From Tengunoibacter tsumagoiensis (GTDB lineage: Bacteria; Chloroflexota; Ktedonobacteria; Ktedonobacterales; Ktedonobacteraceae), in assembly GCF_003967535.1 (NCBI RefSeq), contig NZ_BIFR01000001.1:4525001-4589000 (forward strand): 64,000 bases of DNA, given 5' to 3'. The notes under the pieces are model-generated. The model was given only the letters and a program-made list of their open reading frames with translations, was not told the origin of the DNA and searched no databases. The position numbers and the translations under genes were made by a program. Positions 10,357 to 19,217 of this stretch are shown here, in pieces (the stretch's first letter is position 1; every line of letters starts with the position of its first letter).

Positions 10357-11790
10357 CTATTCTATCAGAAGATGCTTGCCCCATGCTACCGCGCCAGCTG
10401 AAGAACCTCCCAGGATCGCTACAGGATGACCACTCTCACGACTATATTGTTCGGCAATGCCTTCGATCTGTTTACGCGATCCCTTACGAGCAAGCACAGC
10501 AACTGTACCACCACTGCCACCACCAGTAATTTTGGCACCATAGAAACCTGCCCGTGAGCCTGCCTGGCGCACCATTTCGACGATTCGATCTGTTCCACTG
10601 GAACCCAGGCCGCAGGCGTTATAACTGGCATGCGATTGATACATCAACTCTCCCAGGAGGTCAAAATGCTCGTTGGTGTGAGCCTGTGTCAGTAGAGCCT
10701 GGAAGAGGTGGACGCGATGATTTTCGTAGATGGGGTGGGCCGCTGGCTGACGTACAGCATAGAGGCGGTCAGGGGCAATCTTTGTGACGGGATCAGTTGA
10801 GCCTCCATACTGCTCGAGAAAAGCTCTCCCTGCTATCTGTATGGGCAGGCGATCCCGATAATGGCTCTCCCAGACCGAAGGTGCCATGTTCGCCAGATAG
10901 CCCTGCCAGATGGAATCTTTGATACTCACTAATCCTTCTTGTCGCTGTTCAATGGGAAGCCCTGCCAGATCTGCAATAATGCGATATCCCATAAAGGCCC
11001 CCACCCGCACTGAGCCATAGTCTGCCCCGGAGACGGCGTGACGAATACCTGAATCCAGACCCCAGACTTCAAGCTCTTCAGGCAGCGTTACTGCCGTCTG
11101 CAATTGCGCTGGCTGACAGAACAATGCCAATAAGCTGTCCTGTTGCCCACAGGCCGAGGTCATCTGATCCATAATGCCACATGGGGCCCCCACAATGTAG
11201 TTCTCTACACGCTGGCACAGAAGAGCCAGCTCATGCCCGGCAATCTCAAGCTCATAGAGATCACTCATCGCTTGCATACTCGCAACCTCCAAGGCTGCTG
11301 AAGAACTGACTCCCTTTCCAGCAGGAACCTCAGAATAGATAAAGATGCGGAGTCCCCGGGTCAATTGTAGGCCACGCTCCCTTTGCAATACGATAAGAGC
11401 ACCAGCTACATAGGCGGCCCAGGCGCTCTGTGGATCAGCCGTCAACACCTGATGAGCGGTAGTATAGTCCAGATCAGCTGGCAATAGCTCCAGAGGAAGA
11501 CTCACCTCTGCATTCCCAAGGCTCTCATCCATGTCGCTGCTACGTATAGTTACAACCGGTCGATTATCCGTCTGTACCGCCACCCAGGTCGCTGCGGCCA
11601 GAGGAAGTTCGAGCACCAATGACCCCGAATAATCGGCAATCCCTCCCATGAGGTCCAACCGCCCAGGTGCTCGTGCGACCCAGAGAGGCATGGATGCGGT
11701 AAAATAGGAGCTCTGAGCGTTGAGCGACTCCAAAAAACGCTCCTGATCGGGCTGCTGCTCCGCCACAGACAACTCAGCAAAACGCCACAT
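10357..11790 (-). CDS. GHMP sugar kinase (galactokinase / arabinokinase-like)
   Basis: 477 residues, longer than typical GalK (about 390). Seen: the N-terminal signature APGRLDLMGGIADYSG, the ATP-binding PAGKGVSSSAALEVA, and the C-terminal GGSGGTVAV of the GHMP superfamily. Position after galT and near galE and a DeoR regulator argues for galactose 1-phosphorylation. However, true galactokinases have a GEHTDYNGG-type sugar-binding motif; GGIADYSG is the form found in plant L-arabinokinase. The catalytic Asp is kept. ATG 11790 follows a GGGAG ribosome site. It is the last gene of a three-gene unit, 18 bases after the phosphatase gene. Galactokinase is likeliest, with arabinose or a broader range possible. 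Confidence 0.75.
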   Translation of the reverse strand: MWRFAELSVAEQQPDQERFLESLNAQSSYFTASMPLWVARAPGRLDLMGGIADYSGSLVLELPLAAATWVAVQTDNRPVVTIRSSDMDESLGNAEVSLPLELLPADLDYTTAHQVLTADPQSAWAAYVAGALIVLQRERGLQLTRGLRIFIYSEVPAGKGVSSSAALEVASMQAMSDLYELEIAGHELALLCQRVENYIVGAPCGIMDQMTSACGQQDSLLALFCQPAQLQTAVTLPEELEVWGLDSGIRHAVSGADYGSVRVGAFMGYRIIADLAGLPIEQRQEGLVSIKDSIWQGYLANMAPSVWESHYRDRLPIQIAGRAFLEQYGGSTDPVTKIAPDRLYAVRQPAAHPIYENHRVHLFQALLTQAHTNEHFDLLGELMYQSHASYNACGLGSSGTDRIVEMVRQAGSRAGFYGAKITGGGSGGTVAVLARKGSRKQIEGIAEQYSRESGHPVAILGGSSAGAVAWGKHLLIE

Positions 11791-11808
11791 CTCATCTGCT
11801 CCCTTTCA

Positions 11809-12858
11809 CTATGCCTGATTGCGTGGCTCTATGACTGAATGTGCAGTCAATAGGCCTCGTCGCTCGAGCGTTTCACGCAGAATAGCTGCCACTTGTGTCT
11901 GAATGGCTTCGTTCGCATAACCAATCCAGGCCAATGGAGTTTCAACATCCAGAGGGCCATCGAGCGGTTGACCGGTAGCATCTGTCATCATCAGACCAGC
12001 CTCGCGACAGATAAGCGCTGTACAGAGATCATAGGGATGACAGCTCAGTCCTAACATCTGCCCCTTTTGTTGCATGACACGATCAACCAGAGGACGGAGA
12101 TCGGCCAGCCAACGATCATGCCCCATGAGCAGTTCATAGAACTGTCCACCAGAACAGATATATTGATCCTCAAATGTACGCACTTTCCCTGCCTGACCCG
12201 GCCCTAAGATCTGATCAATCATCTCATCTTCAATGGCCGCTAGTTCAGCTCTTCCTCCAGCAAAAAAGCGAGCGATGCTGCCATATCCATTGGCAATGGT
12301 TGTCGCTTGCGAAGGCTGGGCATGCAGTGGCTGTCGCTCACCTGTTATCCGATTGTAGCGCTCTCCCTCCACGCCATAGCCTGCAATCGACCAGAAGCTA
12401 TCGCTGAGATGCTGTTTGATCAGAGGAATCTCTGTCTGAAGGGCTAGCTCAATATCTTGAAGCGATGTCTCAGTGCCACGATTAGGCGCAACCCCTGTCA
12501 GAATCCAGGCAGGCCTCTTTTGATACAGTATGCCACGTGTCCCATCGATTGGATCGATGATAATGCGCAGCTCAACTTCGTTCGCAACAGCTCCTTCAGG
12601 AAACACCCGCATACCATCCTCACCCAATCCTTCGGCAATCAAGACAAAGGAGCGCTCAGTTCCAAGCTGGGTAAAATACTCAATCAAAACTTCTTCTGAG
12701 ATACGATCCAGGGCAAAAATGGTATCGCCAGCCTGCTCTGCTACAATCTCTGAAAGCTGCTCAATGGCTTGTTGCTCGCAACTGGTTACAATCTTGTCAC
12801 GAATCGCCTCGTGGATGATGCGCAGTTGCGCCAGAAGAGATGATGCATGTTGAATCAT
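11809..12858 (-). CDS. Inositol-monophosphatase-family phosphatase
   Basis: 349 residues, larger than usual IMPases (about 260-280). Seen: the metal-binding pair motif [11 protein letters not shown] in the middle and a C-terminal [13 protein letters not shown] corresponding to the WDxAAG metal-binding site. The usual upstream GEE metal motif is replaced by AEGLGEDG. Catalysis is Mg-dependent removal of phosphate from a sugar or polyol phosphate. Its ATG overlaps the galT stop codon (ATGA), so the two are translationally coupled, and the sugar kinase follows 18 bases later. Embedded in a galactose operon, it could dephosphorylate galactose 1-phosphate or a related sugar phosphate, but this is inference. 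Confidence 0.75.
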   Translation of the reverse strand: MIQHASSLLAQLRIIHEAIRDKIVTSCEQQAIEQLSEIVAEQAGDTIFALDRISEEVLIEYFTQLGTERSFVLIAEGLGEDGMRVFPEGAVANEVELRIIIDPIDGTRGILYQKRPAWILTGVAPNRGTETSLQDIELALQTEIPLIKQHLSDSFWSIAGYGVEGERYNRITGERQPLHAQPSQATTIANGYGSIARFFAGGRAELAAIEDEMIDQILGPGQAGKVRTFEDQYICSGGQFYELLMGHDRWLADLRPLVDRVMQQKGQMLGLSCHPYDLCTALICREAGLMMTDATGQPLDGPLDVETPLAWIGYANEAIQTQVAAILRETLERRGLLTAHSVIEPRNQA

Positions 12859-13931
12859 CCATGTAACCTTTCAGCTTGATGATAATGAGCTATGCCAGAG
12901 ACTGCTAATAGCTCGGCGGCCTTTGCTTCAGGTGAGGTGTCGCTGATAAAATTTCCACCACCAATCTCAGGACCAGCCAGAAACTTTGCTACATCTGGTC
13001 GACGCAACGGCGGATGAAAGGCAATAAAAAAGTGATAAAAATTATAATCGCCTCCATCAGTAGGTGCCTGATGCAAACTCATCACGTAGGGGAATGACAT
13101 CTGCCAGAGATTATCAAAACGGATAGTGACAGCCTTAAGTGCATGTGCTAAGGAGATCACCTCGACGTCAGTCATATGGAAGATATGGGAGAGGCGCCGT
13201 TTCGGAGCAATATAGACTTCATAAGCGTAACGCGCAAAATAGGGTACAAACGCGATGATGTGCTCGTCTTCATAAAGGATACGGCGTCCATCGGCCTGTT
13301 CAGCCGCGATAATATCTGTAAATAAGGTCCTTTGATGTTCATGACTATAAGCAATCGAAGCCGCCAGCTCCTGCTCGATGGTCTTAAAGACGAAATTTGT
13401 TGCATAGATCTGACCATGAGGATGAGGATTAGAGACACCTACGATCTCTCCTTTGTTCTCAAAACAGAGCACATGCTTGATGTCAGACCTGTTTCCCAGA
13501 TCTGTGGTCTGCTGCTGCCAGATCTGTATGATCTCGGTAATATGTGTATGGGAAAGCTCTGCCAGGGTAAGATTGTGCTGTGGACTAAAACAAATGACTC
13601 GTGCATGGCCTCGAGCCGCTCTCACACGATTGGGGCCACGCGCTGGCTCAAGGAGTTCTTCGTCAGGAGCAGCTGGCCCTACACAGGGGTGATCATTATC
13701 AAAGACAAATGTCGTCTGATACTCTGGATTCACCAGACCACCAGTTCGTCGATTGCCTGGACAAAGATAACAATCAGACAAATAAGCTGGTACAGCAATG
13801 GGAGTATCTGCAACCGTGGCCCCATTCCAGGGACGATTCTGCCGATGAGCAGCGATCACAATCCATTCTTCTCGCAGAGGATGCCAGCGCTCCTCCCAGA
13901 TACCATGTAATTTCTGCGGCAATGCACTCAT
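12855..13931 (-). CDS. galT: Galactose-1-phosphate uridylyltransferase
   Basis: 358 residues, normal length. Exchanges UMP between UDP-glucose and galactose 1-phosphate, the middle Leloir step. Seen: the catalytic NPHPHGQIY (His-Pro-His, the second His uridylylated), an N-terminal zinc-type [15 protein letters not shown], and [13 protein letters not shown] near the C-terminal half. ATG 13931 is preceded by an AAGGGG ribosome site. It is first in a galT-phosphatase-kinase unit with its own near-consensus promoter at 13999-14027. Confidence 0.95.
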   Translation of the reverse strand: MSALPQKLHGIWEERWHPLREEWIVIAAHRQNRPWNGATVADTPIAVPAYLSDCYLCPGNRRTGGLVNPEYQTTFVFDNDHPCVGPAAPDEELLEPARGPNRVRAARGHARVICFSPQHNLTLAELSHTHITEIIQIWQQQTTDLGNRSDIKHVLCFENKGEIVGVSNPHPHGQIYATNFVFKTIEQELAASIAYSHEHQRTLFTDIIAAEQADGRRILYEDEHIIAFVPYFARYAYEVYIAPKRRLSHIFHMTDVEVISLAHALKAVTIRFDNLWQMSFPYVMSLHQAPTDGGDYNFYHFFIAFHPPLRRPDVAKFLAGPEIGGGNFISDTSPEAKAAELLAVSGIAHYHQAERLHG

Positions 13932-13998
13932 TATCTGCCCCTTATAGCTTCAGCTCAATGACCTCGCTGTCTATTTCGGCATCATTCACTATTCTCCT

Positions 13999-14027
13999 AG
14001 TATACTGAGCAAAACGCTCAGTGTCAA
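13999..14027 (-). promoter_or_regulatory. galT operon promoter with operator dyad in the spacer
   Basis: On the minus strand TTGACA (14027-14022), exactly 17 bases, then TATACT (14004-13999). The spacer is a perfect 6-bp dyad, CTGAGC-N5-GCTCAG. A second palindrome TGCGCGTTCGCGCA (14028-14041) abuts the -35. Transcription would begin about 60 bases before galT. Confidence 0.85.
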
Positions 14028-14076
14028 TGCGCGTTCGCGCAATTTATGTGCGCAGAAGGACGCCTACGTTGGCGAT

Positions 14077-14211
14077 GTTGATGCGAGAGAACAGGTCCCG
14101 CCTGAGATCTCTCAAGGCGGGACCTGTTCTCTCGCATCAACCTGTTCTCTCGCATCAATGTAAAGGCGGGGCCTGTTCTCTCGCATCAACCTGTTCTCTC
14201 GCATCAATGTA
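14077..14211. repeat. 27-bp perfect inverted repeat plus 49-bp tandem repeat
   Basis: 14077-14103 is the exact complement of 14115-14141 (loop 11). The right arm lies within a 49-bp unit (14114-14162) repeated at 14163-14211 with one mismatch. Each unit contains two copies of CCTGTTCTCTCGCATCAA, four in all (starts 14123, 14141, 14172, 14190). It lies just after the galE stop codon and upstream of the galT promoter. There is no T-run, so a simple terminator is doubtful; a REP/MITE-like element is possible. Confidence 0.9.
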
Positions 14212-14222
14212 GAGGAACCCGG

Positions 14223-15215
14223 CTACTTCTCGTCTTCAAAGCCATTGGGATGAGTGCTATGCCATTGCCATGCTGTGCGAACGATGGTATCGAGGCCATA
14301 TTGAGCCTTCCATCCCAACTCGCTTTCAGCTCTGGTGCAATCAGCCCAGATGGCTTCTGGGTCGCCAGGCCGGCGTGGACCATACTCAACTTTGAAATCG
14401 ATGCCACTAATCTTCTTTGCCAGTTCAACGACCTCAATGACCGAGCTTCCAGTTCCGGTGCCGAGATTATAAGCTGTACTCTGATTCGTGCTGGCAATCT
14501 GCTCCAAAGCTTTGACATGGGCAATAGACAAATCAACGACATGGATATAATCGCGGATAGCAGAGCCATCACGCGTCGGATAATCAGTACCAAAGACTGT
14601 GATGGAGGGAGATTTACCAAGTGCCGCCTTCATCACTAATGGAATTAGGTTCTGGGTATGATCCCAGTCTTCACCAATGCTGGCGTTTAACGAGGCGCCA
14701 GAGGCATTGAAGTAGCGCAGCGCACTAAACTTAATCCCTCGCGTCTTGTCATACCATTTTAAGAGCGTCTCACCCATCAGTTTTGTCTCACCATAGACGC
14801 TCTCTGGCCCCCGAGGCGCATCTTCTGAGACTGGCAATTGCTTCGGTGTGCCAAAGATTGCACAACTTGAAGAGAAGACAATCAAACGAATCTGATGGCG
14901 ATCCATCGCGTCCAACAGGGTATAGAGACCTGCGACATTATTCTCAAAATACTTTGTTGGTTGCTGCATGGACTCACCGGGCGCTTTATATGCAGCAAAA
15001 TTAATAATGGCGTCTGGCTTCTCTTCTACAAAAACCTTATCTAGAAAAGCTGCATCCCCGATACTTCCTTGATGCAACGTAACATTTGCTGGAACAAGAC
15101 GTTTATTGCCTAATTCGAGTGTATCAAGAACGGCCACTTGATGACCATAATTGAGTAATTCTTGAACAGTATGCGCTCCAATATAGCCTGCGCCTCCAGT
15201 CACCAGGACTTTCAT
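14223..15215 (-). CDS. galE: UDP-glucose 4-epimerase
   Basis: 330 residues, an extended short-chain dehydrogenase. Interconverts UDP-galactose and UDP-glucose with bound NAD. Seen: the Rossmann GGAGYIGAHT at residues 7-16, NFAAYKAPGES, the catalytic Ser region FSSSCAIFG, YGETKLMGE (YxxxK pair) and the LRYFNASGAS substrate loop. It has its own promoter (15295-15323) and is separated from galT by the repeat element and a second promoter, so the cluster makes two transcripts in the same direction. Confidence 0.96.
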   Translation of the reverse strand: MKVLVTGGAGYIGAHTVQELLNYGHQVAVLDTLELGNKRLVPANVTLHQGSIGDAAFLDKVFVEEKPDAIINFAAYKAPGESMQQPTKYFENNVAGLYTLLDAMDRHQIRLIVFSSSCAIFGTPKQLPVSEDAPRGPESVYGETKLMGETLLKWYDKTRGIKFSALRYFNASGASLNASIGEDWDHTQNLIPLVMKAALGKSPSITVFGTDYPTRDGSAIRDYIHVVDLSIAHVKALEQIASTNQSTAYNLGTGTGSSVIEVVELAKKISGIDFKVEYGPRRPGDPEAIWADCTRAESELGWKAQYGLDTIVRTAWQWHSTHPNGFEDEK

Positions 15216-15294
15216 GCTTTGCTCCTTTTCTTTGCACTAAACCACTCGGACGTGTTAACCACCTTCATTATTATCTCAATGTCTTCTACTGTCA

Positions 15295-15323
15295 AGTATA
15301 CTGCGCGAATCGCTCATTGTCAA
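15295..15323 (-). promoter_or_regulatory. galE promoter
   Basis: Minus strand: TTGACA (15323-15318), 17 bases, TATACT (15300-15295). The 35-base block matches the galT promoter at most positions, including the dyad-like spacer. Start of transcription would fall about 70 bases before galE. Confidence 0.85.
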
Positions 15324-15364
15324 TGCACGAATGCGCATTAACAATGAGCGATTCGCGCAGTATA
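15297..15364. repeat. 24-bp perfect inverted repeat duplicating the galE promoter/operator
   Basis: 15297-15320 is the exact complement of 15341-15364, with AATGC/GCATT (15322-15326/15335-15339) extending it after one mismatch. The plus-strand copy reads TTAACA (15338-15343), 17 bases, TATAAC (15361-15366), so a mirror-image promoter or second operator faces away from galE. No gene follows on the plus strand before 15594. Confidence 0.85.
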
Positions 15365-15433
15365 ACAAGAGAAGAAGTTCCTGGCTCTATCAAGATCAAT
15401 TCAGTCTGATTGGACTACATTGAGAAGGAGGTC

Positions 15434-15477
15434 AGCGATGATCTAGCGATGATCTAGCGATGATCTAGCAATGATCT
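15434..15477. repeat. Four tandem 11-bp repeats
   Basis: Three exact AGCGATGATCT copies and a fourth, AGCAATGATCT, head to tail, between the mirror promoter and the regulator's 3' end. Could be a slippage array or a protein-binding array. Confidence 0.85.
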
Positions 15478-15593
15478 AAGGAAGATATGGAAAATATGGA
15501 TACCTATCTGTGGAAAGGTGGGATCTAATGGACTGGAGAGAGATGGAAAGATTGTTATCGGACAGCTCAGGAGTTCTGTCGTCACATCCGCCC

Positions 15594-16409
15594 TCAATTG
15601 CCCGGATGAGCGGCGTTCTCAAAAGTGGGTTGATAGATATCAATCCCTAAGGTGCGTAATGGCGTCAGTTGTTCTTCAGTCGCATGCTGATCCGTGACCA
15701 GGATATGCATGGTAGTAATGGGGGCAATAGCATGAAGAGCAACAGAGCCAAGTTTCGTGGCATCTGCCAGGACGATGGTCCGCTGAGCTCGCTGCATGGT
15801 CAGGCGATGTGAGAGGCTCTCTAATTGGTTCGGACCTGTCAGGCCATATTCGGCGCTTAAACCAGTAACGCCAATGAAGGCTTTGGCGACAAAGACCTGA
15901 TTCAGGCTCTGCTCAGCCAGTGGTCCAACAAGCGCAAAAAAATCTGGCAGAAGTAAACCGCCGGTAAGGGTGAGCGTAATACCAGGCAGGCCACTCAGCT
16001 CCATCGCAATATTCACTGCATTTGTGACCACGGTCAATGGCTGAAGACGGCTCTGCCGAATGGCTCGGGCAAGATGGGTCGTGGTCGTACCAGGAGAAAG
16101 AGCAATTGTATCGCCAGGCTGGATCAATTGAAGAGCGATACGGGCAATCTGCGTCTTCTCTTCAACCTGCCGACTCATGTTCTCTTGAAAGGTCAAACCA
16201 TATGAATAGGCGCTATAAGCGAGCATATCTACTGGCAGAGCACCTCCATGAATGCGGCGCAATAAGTTCTGGCGCTCCATACGCTCAAGGTCACGCCGAA
16301 TAGTCGATGCGTTAACCTCAAGTTGCTGGCTCAACTGCTCGGCATCCACTCTTCCATGGAGAAGCAGTTGTTGCAGGATGTATTCGGCTCGTTGGGCGGC
16401 ATGCGACAT
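15594..16409 (-). CDS. DeoR-family transcriptional regulator (probable galactose regulator)
   Basis: 271 residues, the usual DeoR length. Seen: an N-terminal winged helix-turn-helix (residues about 5-60; VNASTIRRDLERME is the recognition helix, then the family hallmark RRIHGGA), and a C-terminal DeoRC sugar-phosphate sensor with SPGTTTTHLARA and VTNAVNIAMEL. Family members bind DNA until a phosphorylated sugar is present. It is transcribed in the same direction as galE and galT and sits just upstream, so it is the natural candidate to bind the repeated promoter dyads. Its own promoter is at 16442-16470. ATG 16409 follows GAGTGAGAG. Confidence 0.88.
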   Translation of the reverse strand: MSHAAQRAEYILQQLLLHGRVDAEQLSQQLEVNASTIRRDLERMERQNLLRRIHGGALPVDMLAYSAYSYGLTFQENMSRQVEEKTQIARIALQLIQPGDTIALSPGTTTTHLARAIRQSRLQPLTVVTNAVNIAMELSGLPGITLTLTGGLLLPDFFALVGPLAEQSLNQVFVAKAFIGVTGLSAEYGLTGPNQLESLSHRLTMQRAQRTIVLADATKLGSVALHAIAPITTMHILVTDQHATEEQLTPLRTLGIDIYQPTFENAAHPGN

Positions 16410-16441
16410 ATATTACTCTCACTCTGCTACTAGATTTTGCC

Positions 16442-16470
16442 ATTATATGGGGCATTTATAGCAAAGTCAA
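16442..16470 (-). promoter_or_regulatory. Promoter of the DeoR regulator gene
   Basis: Minus strand: TTGACT (16470-16465), 17 bases, TATAAT (16447-16442). Start of transcription would be about 25 bases from the ATG, giving a very short leader. The spacer does not resemble the galactose dyads. Confidence 0.8.
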
Positions 16471-16559
16471 GGAGCAGTGCTGCATTTCTCGGAGAAACAT
16501 GGTCTTGCACCTACTACTCTTCCATGGTACTTCCATTTGAGAGGTCTGTTACAGCTATG

Positions 16560-17447
16560 CTAGCGTAAAAAGGAGGGTGGATCGTTGCGCTCTTCCCAGC
16601 GCCACTTGCGCGCAAAATACAACAGTTCACGCAAGGCTCGCAGAATGACTGCTGGCCTGGCTCCGGTTGCTATCCCTTCTGTACGAGGAAGATGGCGGAC
16701 ACCCACCTCCGTGTAGGTAAAACCGGCTCGCTTGAACTTATAGAGCATCTCTGTATTGATCATTGCTCCAGAAGTCTCGAGATCAAACGTCTGAAAAAAC
16801 TCTGCTCGATACAACTTGAAGGCGCAGTCGATATCTCTTACCTGGACTCCAAAACAGAGACGGACAAGCTGCTTCCAGCCCCAGGCGTTAAATTTGCGAA
16901 TCCAGGGATCACAGCGTGGATTACGATATCCTAGAACAGCATCATACTGCTCAATCAAAGGGAAAAAGGCCGCGAGATCCGTAATATCAAATTGCCCATC
17001 CGCATCCATAAAAAAGACCAGATCTTTGCTCACCGCATGAAAACCTGTAACCAGAGCAGAGCCATAACCGCGGTTGATAGGGTGACTGATCAAACGGATA
17101 CGCGAATCTCCATTCATAAGCTGTTCCACGATCGGACCAGTACGATCCTTACTGCCATCATTGACTACGATGAGCTCAAACTCGTCCGTCCATTGGGCCA
17201 GAGCGGCACATGTCGTCTGGACAGTCTTTTCAATAATTGCCTCTTCATTGTAGGCAGGCAAAACCACTGATAGACTGCGCGGTGAACGTGGAATAGTGGT
17301 CACAGGTGCCAGATCGCTGTCGAGACGCGAACTTCTTTTCTGATGAATATTCATCGCCGATACTACGACGGCACCAAGTCCCATTAATAGCCAGATAGGC
17401 AGCGTACGTGCAGAGAAAGCTCTGGCAGGAAAACGTGAAATCCACAT
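16560..17447 (-). CDS. Family 2 glycosyltransferase, polyprenyl-phosphate sugar transferase-like
   Basis: 295 residues from ATG 17447, chosen because AGAAAGGG lies ten bases upstream; a GTG at 17477 would add ten residues. A single membrane helix (about residues 15-35) precedes a GT-A domain. Seen: LSVVLPAYNEE, VVNDGSKDRT, the metal-binding DADGQFD, and a C-terminal region with RDIDCAFKLY and a basic tail (FARKWRWEERN). This matches the dolichyl-phosphate mannose synthase-like branch, which loads a nucleotide sugar onto a lipid phosphate at the membrane. No partner flippase is adjacent. The sugar is unknown. Confidence 0.85.
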   Translation of the reverse strand: MWISRFPARAFSARTLPIWLLMGLGAVVVSAMNIHQKRSSRLDSDLAPVTTIPRSPRSLSVVLPAYNEEAIIEKTVQTTCAALAQWTDEFELIVVNDGSKDRTGPIVEQLMNGDSRIRLISHPINRGYGSALVTGFHAVSKDLVFFMDADGQFDITDLAAFFPLIEQYDAVLGYRNPRCDPWIRKFNAWGWKQLVRLCFGVQVRDIDCAFKLYRAEFFQTFDLETSGAMINTEMLYKFKRAGFTYTEVGVRHLPRTEGIATGARPAVILRALRELLYFARKWRWEERNDPPSFLR

Positions 17448-17477
17448 CACGTCAAAACCCTTTCTACCTACAATCAC

Positions 17478-18243
17478 ACACCTCGAAGTGTGGTATCTTT
17501 ACAATACAAAACTGCGTCAACGTCTTCGTTCACAAAAACTGTATCCTCTATTCAATCAGTAGGCATGCACCCTGAAACTAACTGCACAGAAAATGTACTG
17601 GTCGAGGGACCGGAACACATTCCACATTATTAGTCTACAGACCAGCGCCAAACCCTTTCAACATGGGAGCGGACGAAACTCACTCGGGTTACTGGTTACA
17701 TTGCTAGGGCGAAACTGGTTGATGATACTGGTCTGGAGCTACCAACTCCAAAGACAAAAAAAATCACCCAGCCTGATGCTGGATGATACTTCTCTCGCCT
17801 TCGACCGGATCTACTGAAAAATTGCATCGTGCAATGGGGGTCGTTCAGATTTATGAGACGAGTCTGGAGGACGCTTCTTTGGCTGTTGCGCTAAGAGCGC
17901 GAGATGAACAGTTACAGCCAGAATTAATACGACACTCACCCCGCTTAGAGCCAGTATATAGGTTATCATGGGTTATCCCCCATTTCTGTTGAACCACACA
18001 TAGTTCAACTGTTTCAACCTTTTCTAGAATGCTCTCTCCTCATAAAGATTAAACGCTATCGATGAAAGAAAGTCAAATCGTGATCTGGTTGAGGCTTGTA
18101 TACTCTCTTTCCTCGAAGGGTTGAGCTCATGTGATCTCAGTAGACTGAATCTTTATGCCTCACCACGGTCTTCTTCACAAAACGGTGATATACTAACTAT
18201 AAGAAATCATGAGACGATAGCCTTCTATGTGAGGAGATTTTTT
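17478..18243. other. Gene-free stretch
   Basis: About 765 bases with only short frames of no recognisable family and no ribosome sites. A small CCAGC-CTGAT-GCTGG hairpin lies near 17773-17787. Possibly decayed sequence or an unrecognised RNA; nothing further can be supported. Confidence 0.4.
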
Positions 18244-18897
18244 GTGACAACATTGAACCTTACCCCCGATGAGCTTTTAACTACGACGCGTGCAGTACGC
18301 AAACGCTTAGATTTCTCGCGGCCAGTTGAGATGCAGGTGATCAAAGAATGTCTGGAGATTGCGCTTCAAGCCCCTTCAGGCAGTAACCGTCAGCGCTGGC
18401 ATTTTGTGATTATAACTGATGCCGAGAAACGTAAAGCCATTTCAGACTATTATCGTAAAGGTTATTATGAGTATCGCGATAGTCCATCAGCAGCCGGTAA
18501 GCTTTTTGCGGATGATGCTCAACGGAGCCAGGTCCAGAAGAGGGTGCAAACGTCAGTGGACTATCTGGCCGAACATATGCACGAAGCCCCTGTCCTCTTC
18601 CTCCCCTGTTTCCAGGGCCGACCCGATGGGCAGCCTGCGATGAATCAGGCCAGTCCCTGGGGCTCCATCATTCCAGCTGCCTGGAGCTTTATGCTGGCTG
18701 CCCGCGCTCGCGGTCTGGGCTCCGTCTGGACGACATTGCACCTGGAATATGAAAAAGAGGTTGCTGAGATTATCGGCCTCCCTTATCAAGAGGTTACGCA
18801 GGTTGCTCTCATTCCCGTTGCCTATACTCTGGGCACAGACTTCAAACCAGCTCCACGCCAGCCCCTGGACTCTGTCCTGCACCTGAATTCCTGGTAA
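18244..18897 (+). CDS. Nitroreductase-family protein
   Basis: 217 residues from GTG 18244, chosen because GTGAGGAGA lies just before it; the in-frame ATG at 18121 would add an unlikely 41-residue leader. Flavin (FMN) oxidoreductase fold: TTRAVRKRLDFSRPV at the start (the family Arg that contacts FMN phosphate), LQAPSGSNRQRWHFV, and ARARGLGSVWTTLHL in the C-terminal half (the GLG motif). Typical members reduce nitro compounds or quinones with NAD(P)H as homodimers. The substrate is not predictable. Stands alone. Confidence 0.85.
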   Translation: MTTLNLTPDELLTTTRAVRKRLDFSRPVEMQVIKECLEIALQAPSGSNRQRWHFVIITDAEKRKAISDYYRKGYYEYRDSPSAAGKLFADDAQRSQVQKRVQTSVDYLAEHMHEAPVLFLPCFQGRPDGQPAMNQASPWGSIIPAAWSFMLAARARGLGSVWTTLHLEYEKEVAEIIGLPYQEVTQVALIPVAYTLGTDFKPAPRQPLDSVLHLNSW

Positions 18898-19217
18898 CCA
18901 TTCATGAAAGGCCTGCAGACGAAGATTCATGAAAGCTCTTTTGTGCCGGTGCCTTTATCATGGTATGTACCTATTAAGCAACACAAGTTTTTGGCTCTCT
19001 GTCCTTCGAGATGACGTGGAAAGATGGACTTCCCCCTTTCATGCGATAAATTGCATCTCATATGCGATCTATCGCATGAACATGTACGGCCCATCATTCA
19101 TGATGGCCGCGGCCCAGGACCACCACAAGGATGCACACGCCCTCCTGATTCCTGCGGACCATTTCGGCCTTCACCGATCATCCCGAGGGTCGGACAGGAT
19201 CCTGCGTTCAATACTTC
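18898..19217. other. Intergenic region between convergent genes
   Basis: 320 bases. Holds an 11-bp inverted repeat TTCATGCGATA (19038-19048) / TATCGCATGAA (19070-19080) with a further ATGCGATC inside the loop, a weak candidate terminator for either gene. Confidence 0.5.

Larger units (their letters stand above)
15216..15593. other. Intergenic region between the DeoR regulator and galE
   Basis: 378 bases holding the galE promoter, the 24-bp inverted repeat and an 11-bp tandem array, all listed separately. No credible coding frame on either strand. Confidence 0.7.

Noticed and set aside
14077..14211. CRISPR array
   Set aside because: Only four 18-base repeats, two of them directly adjacent with no spacers, and no cas genes in the window.
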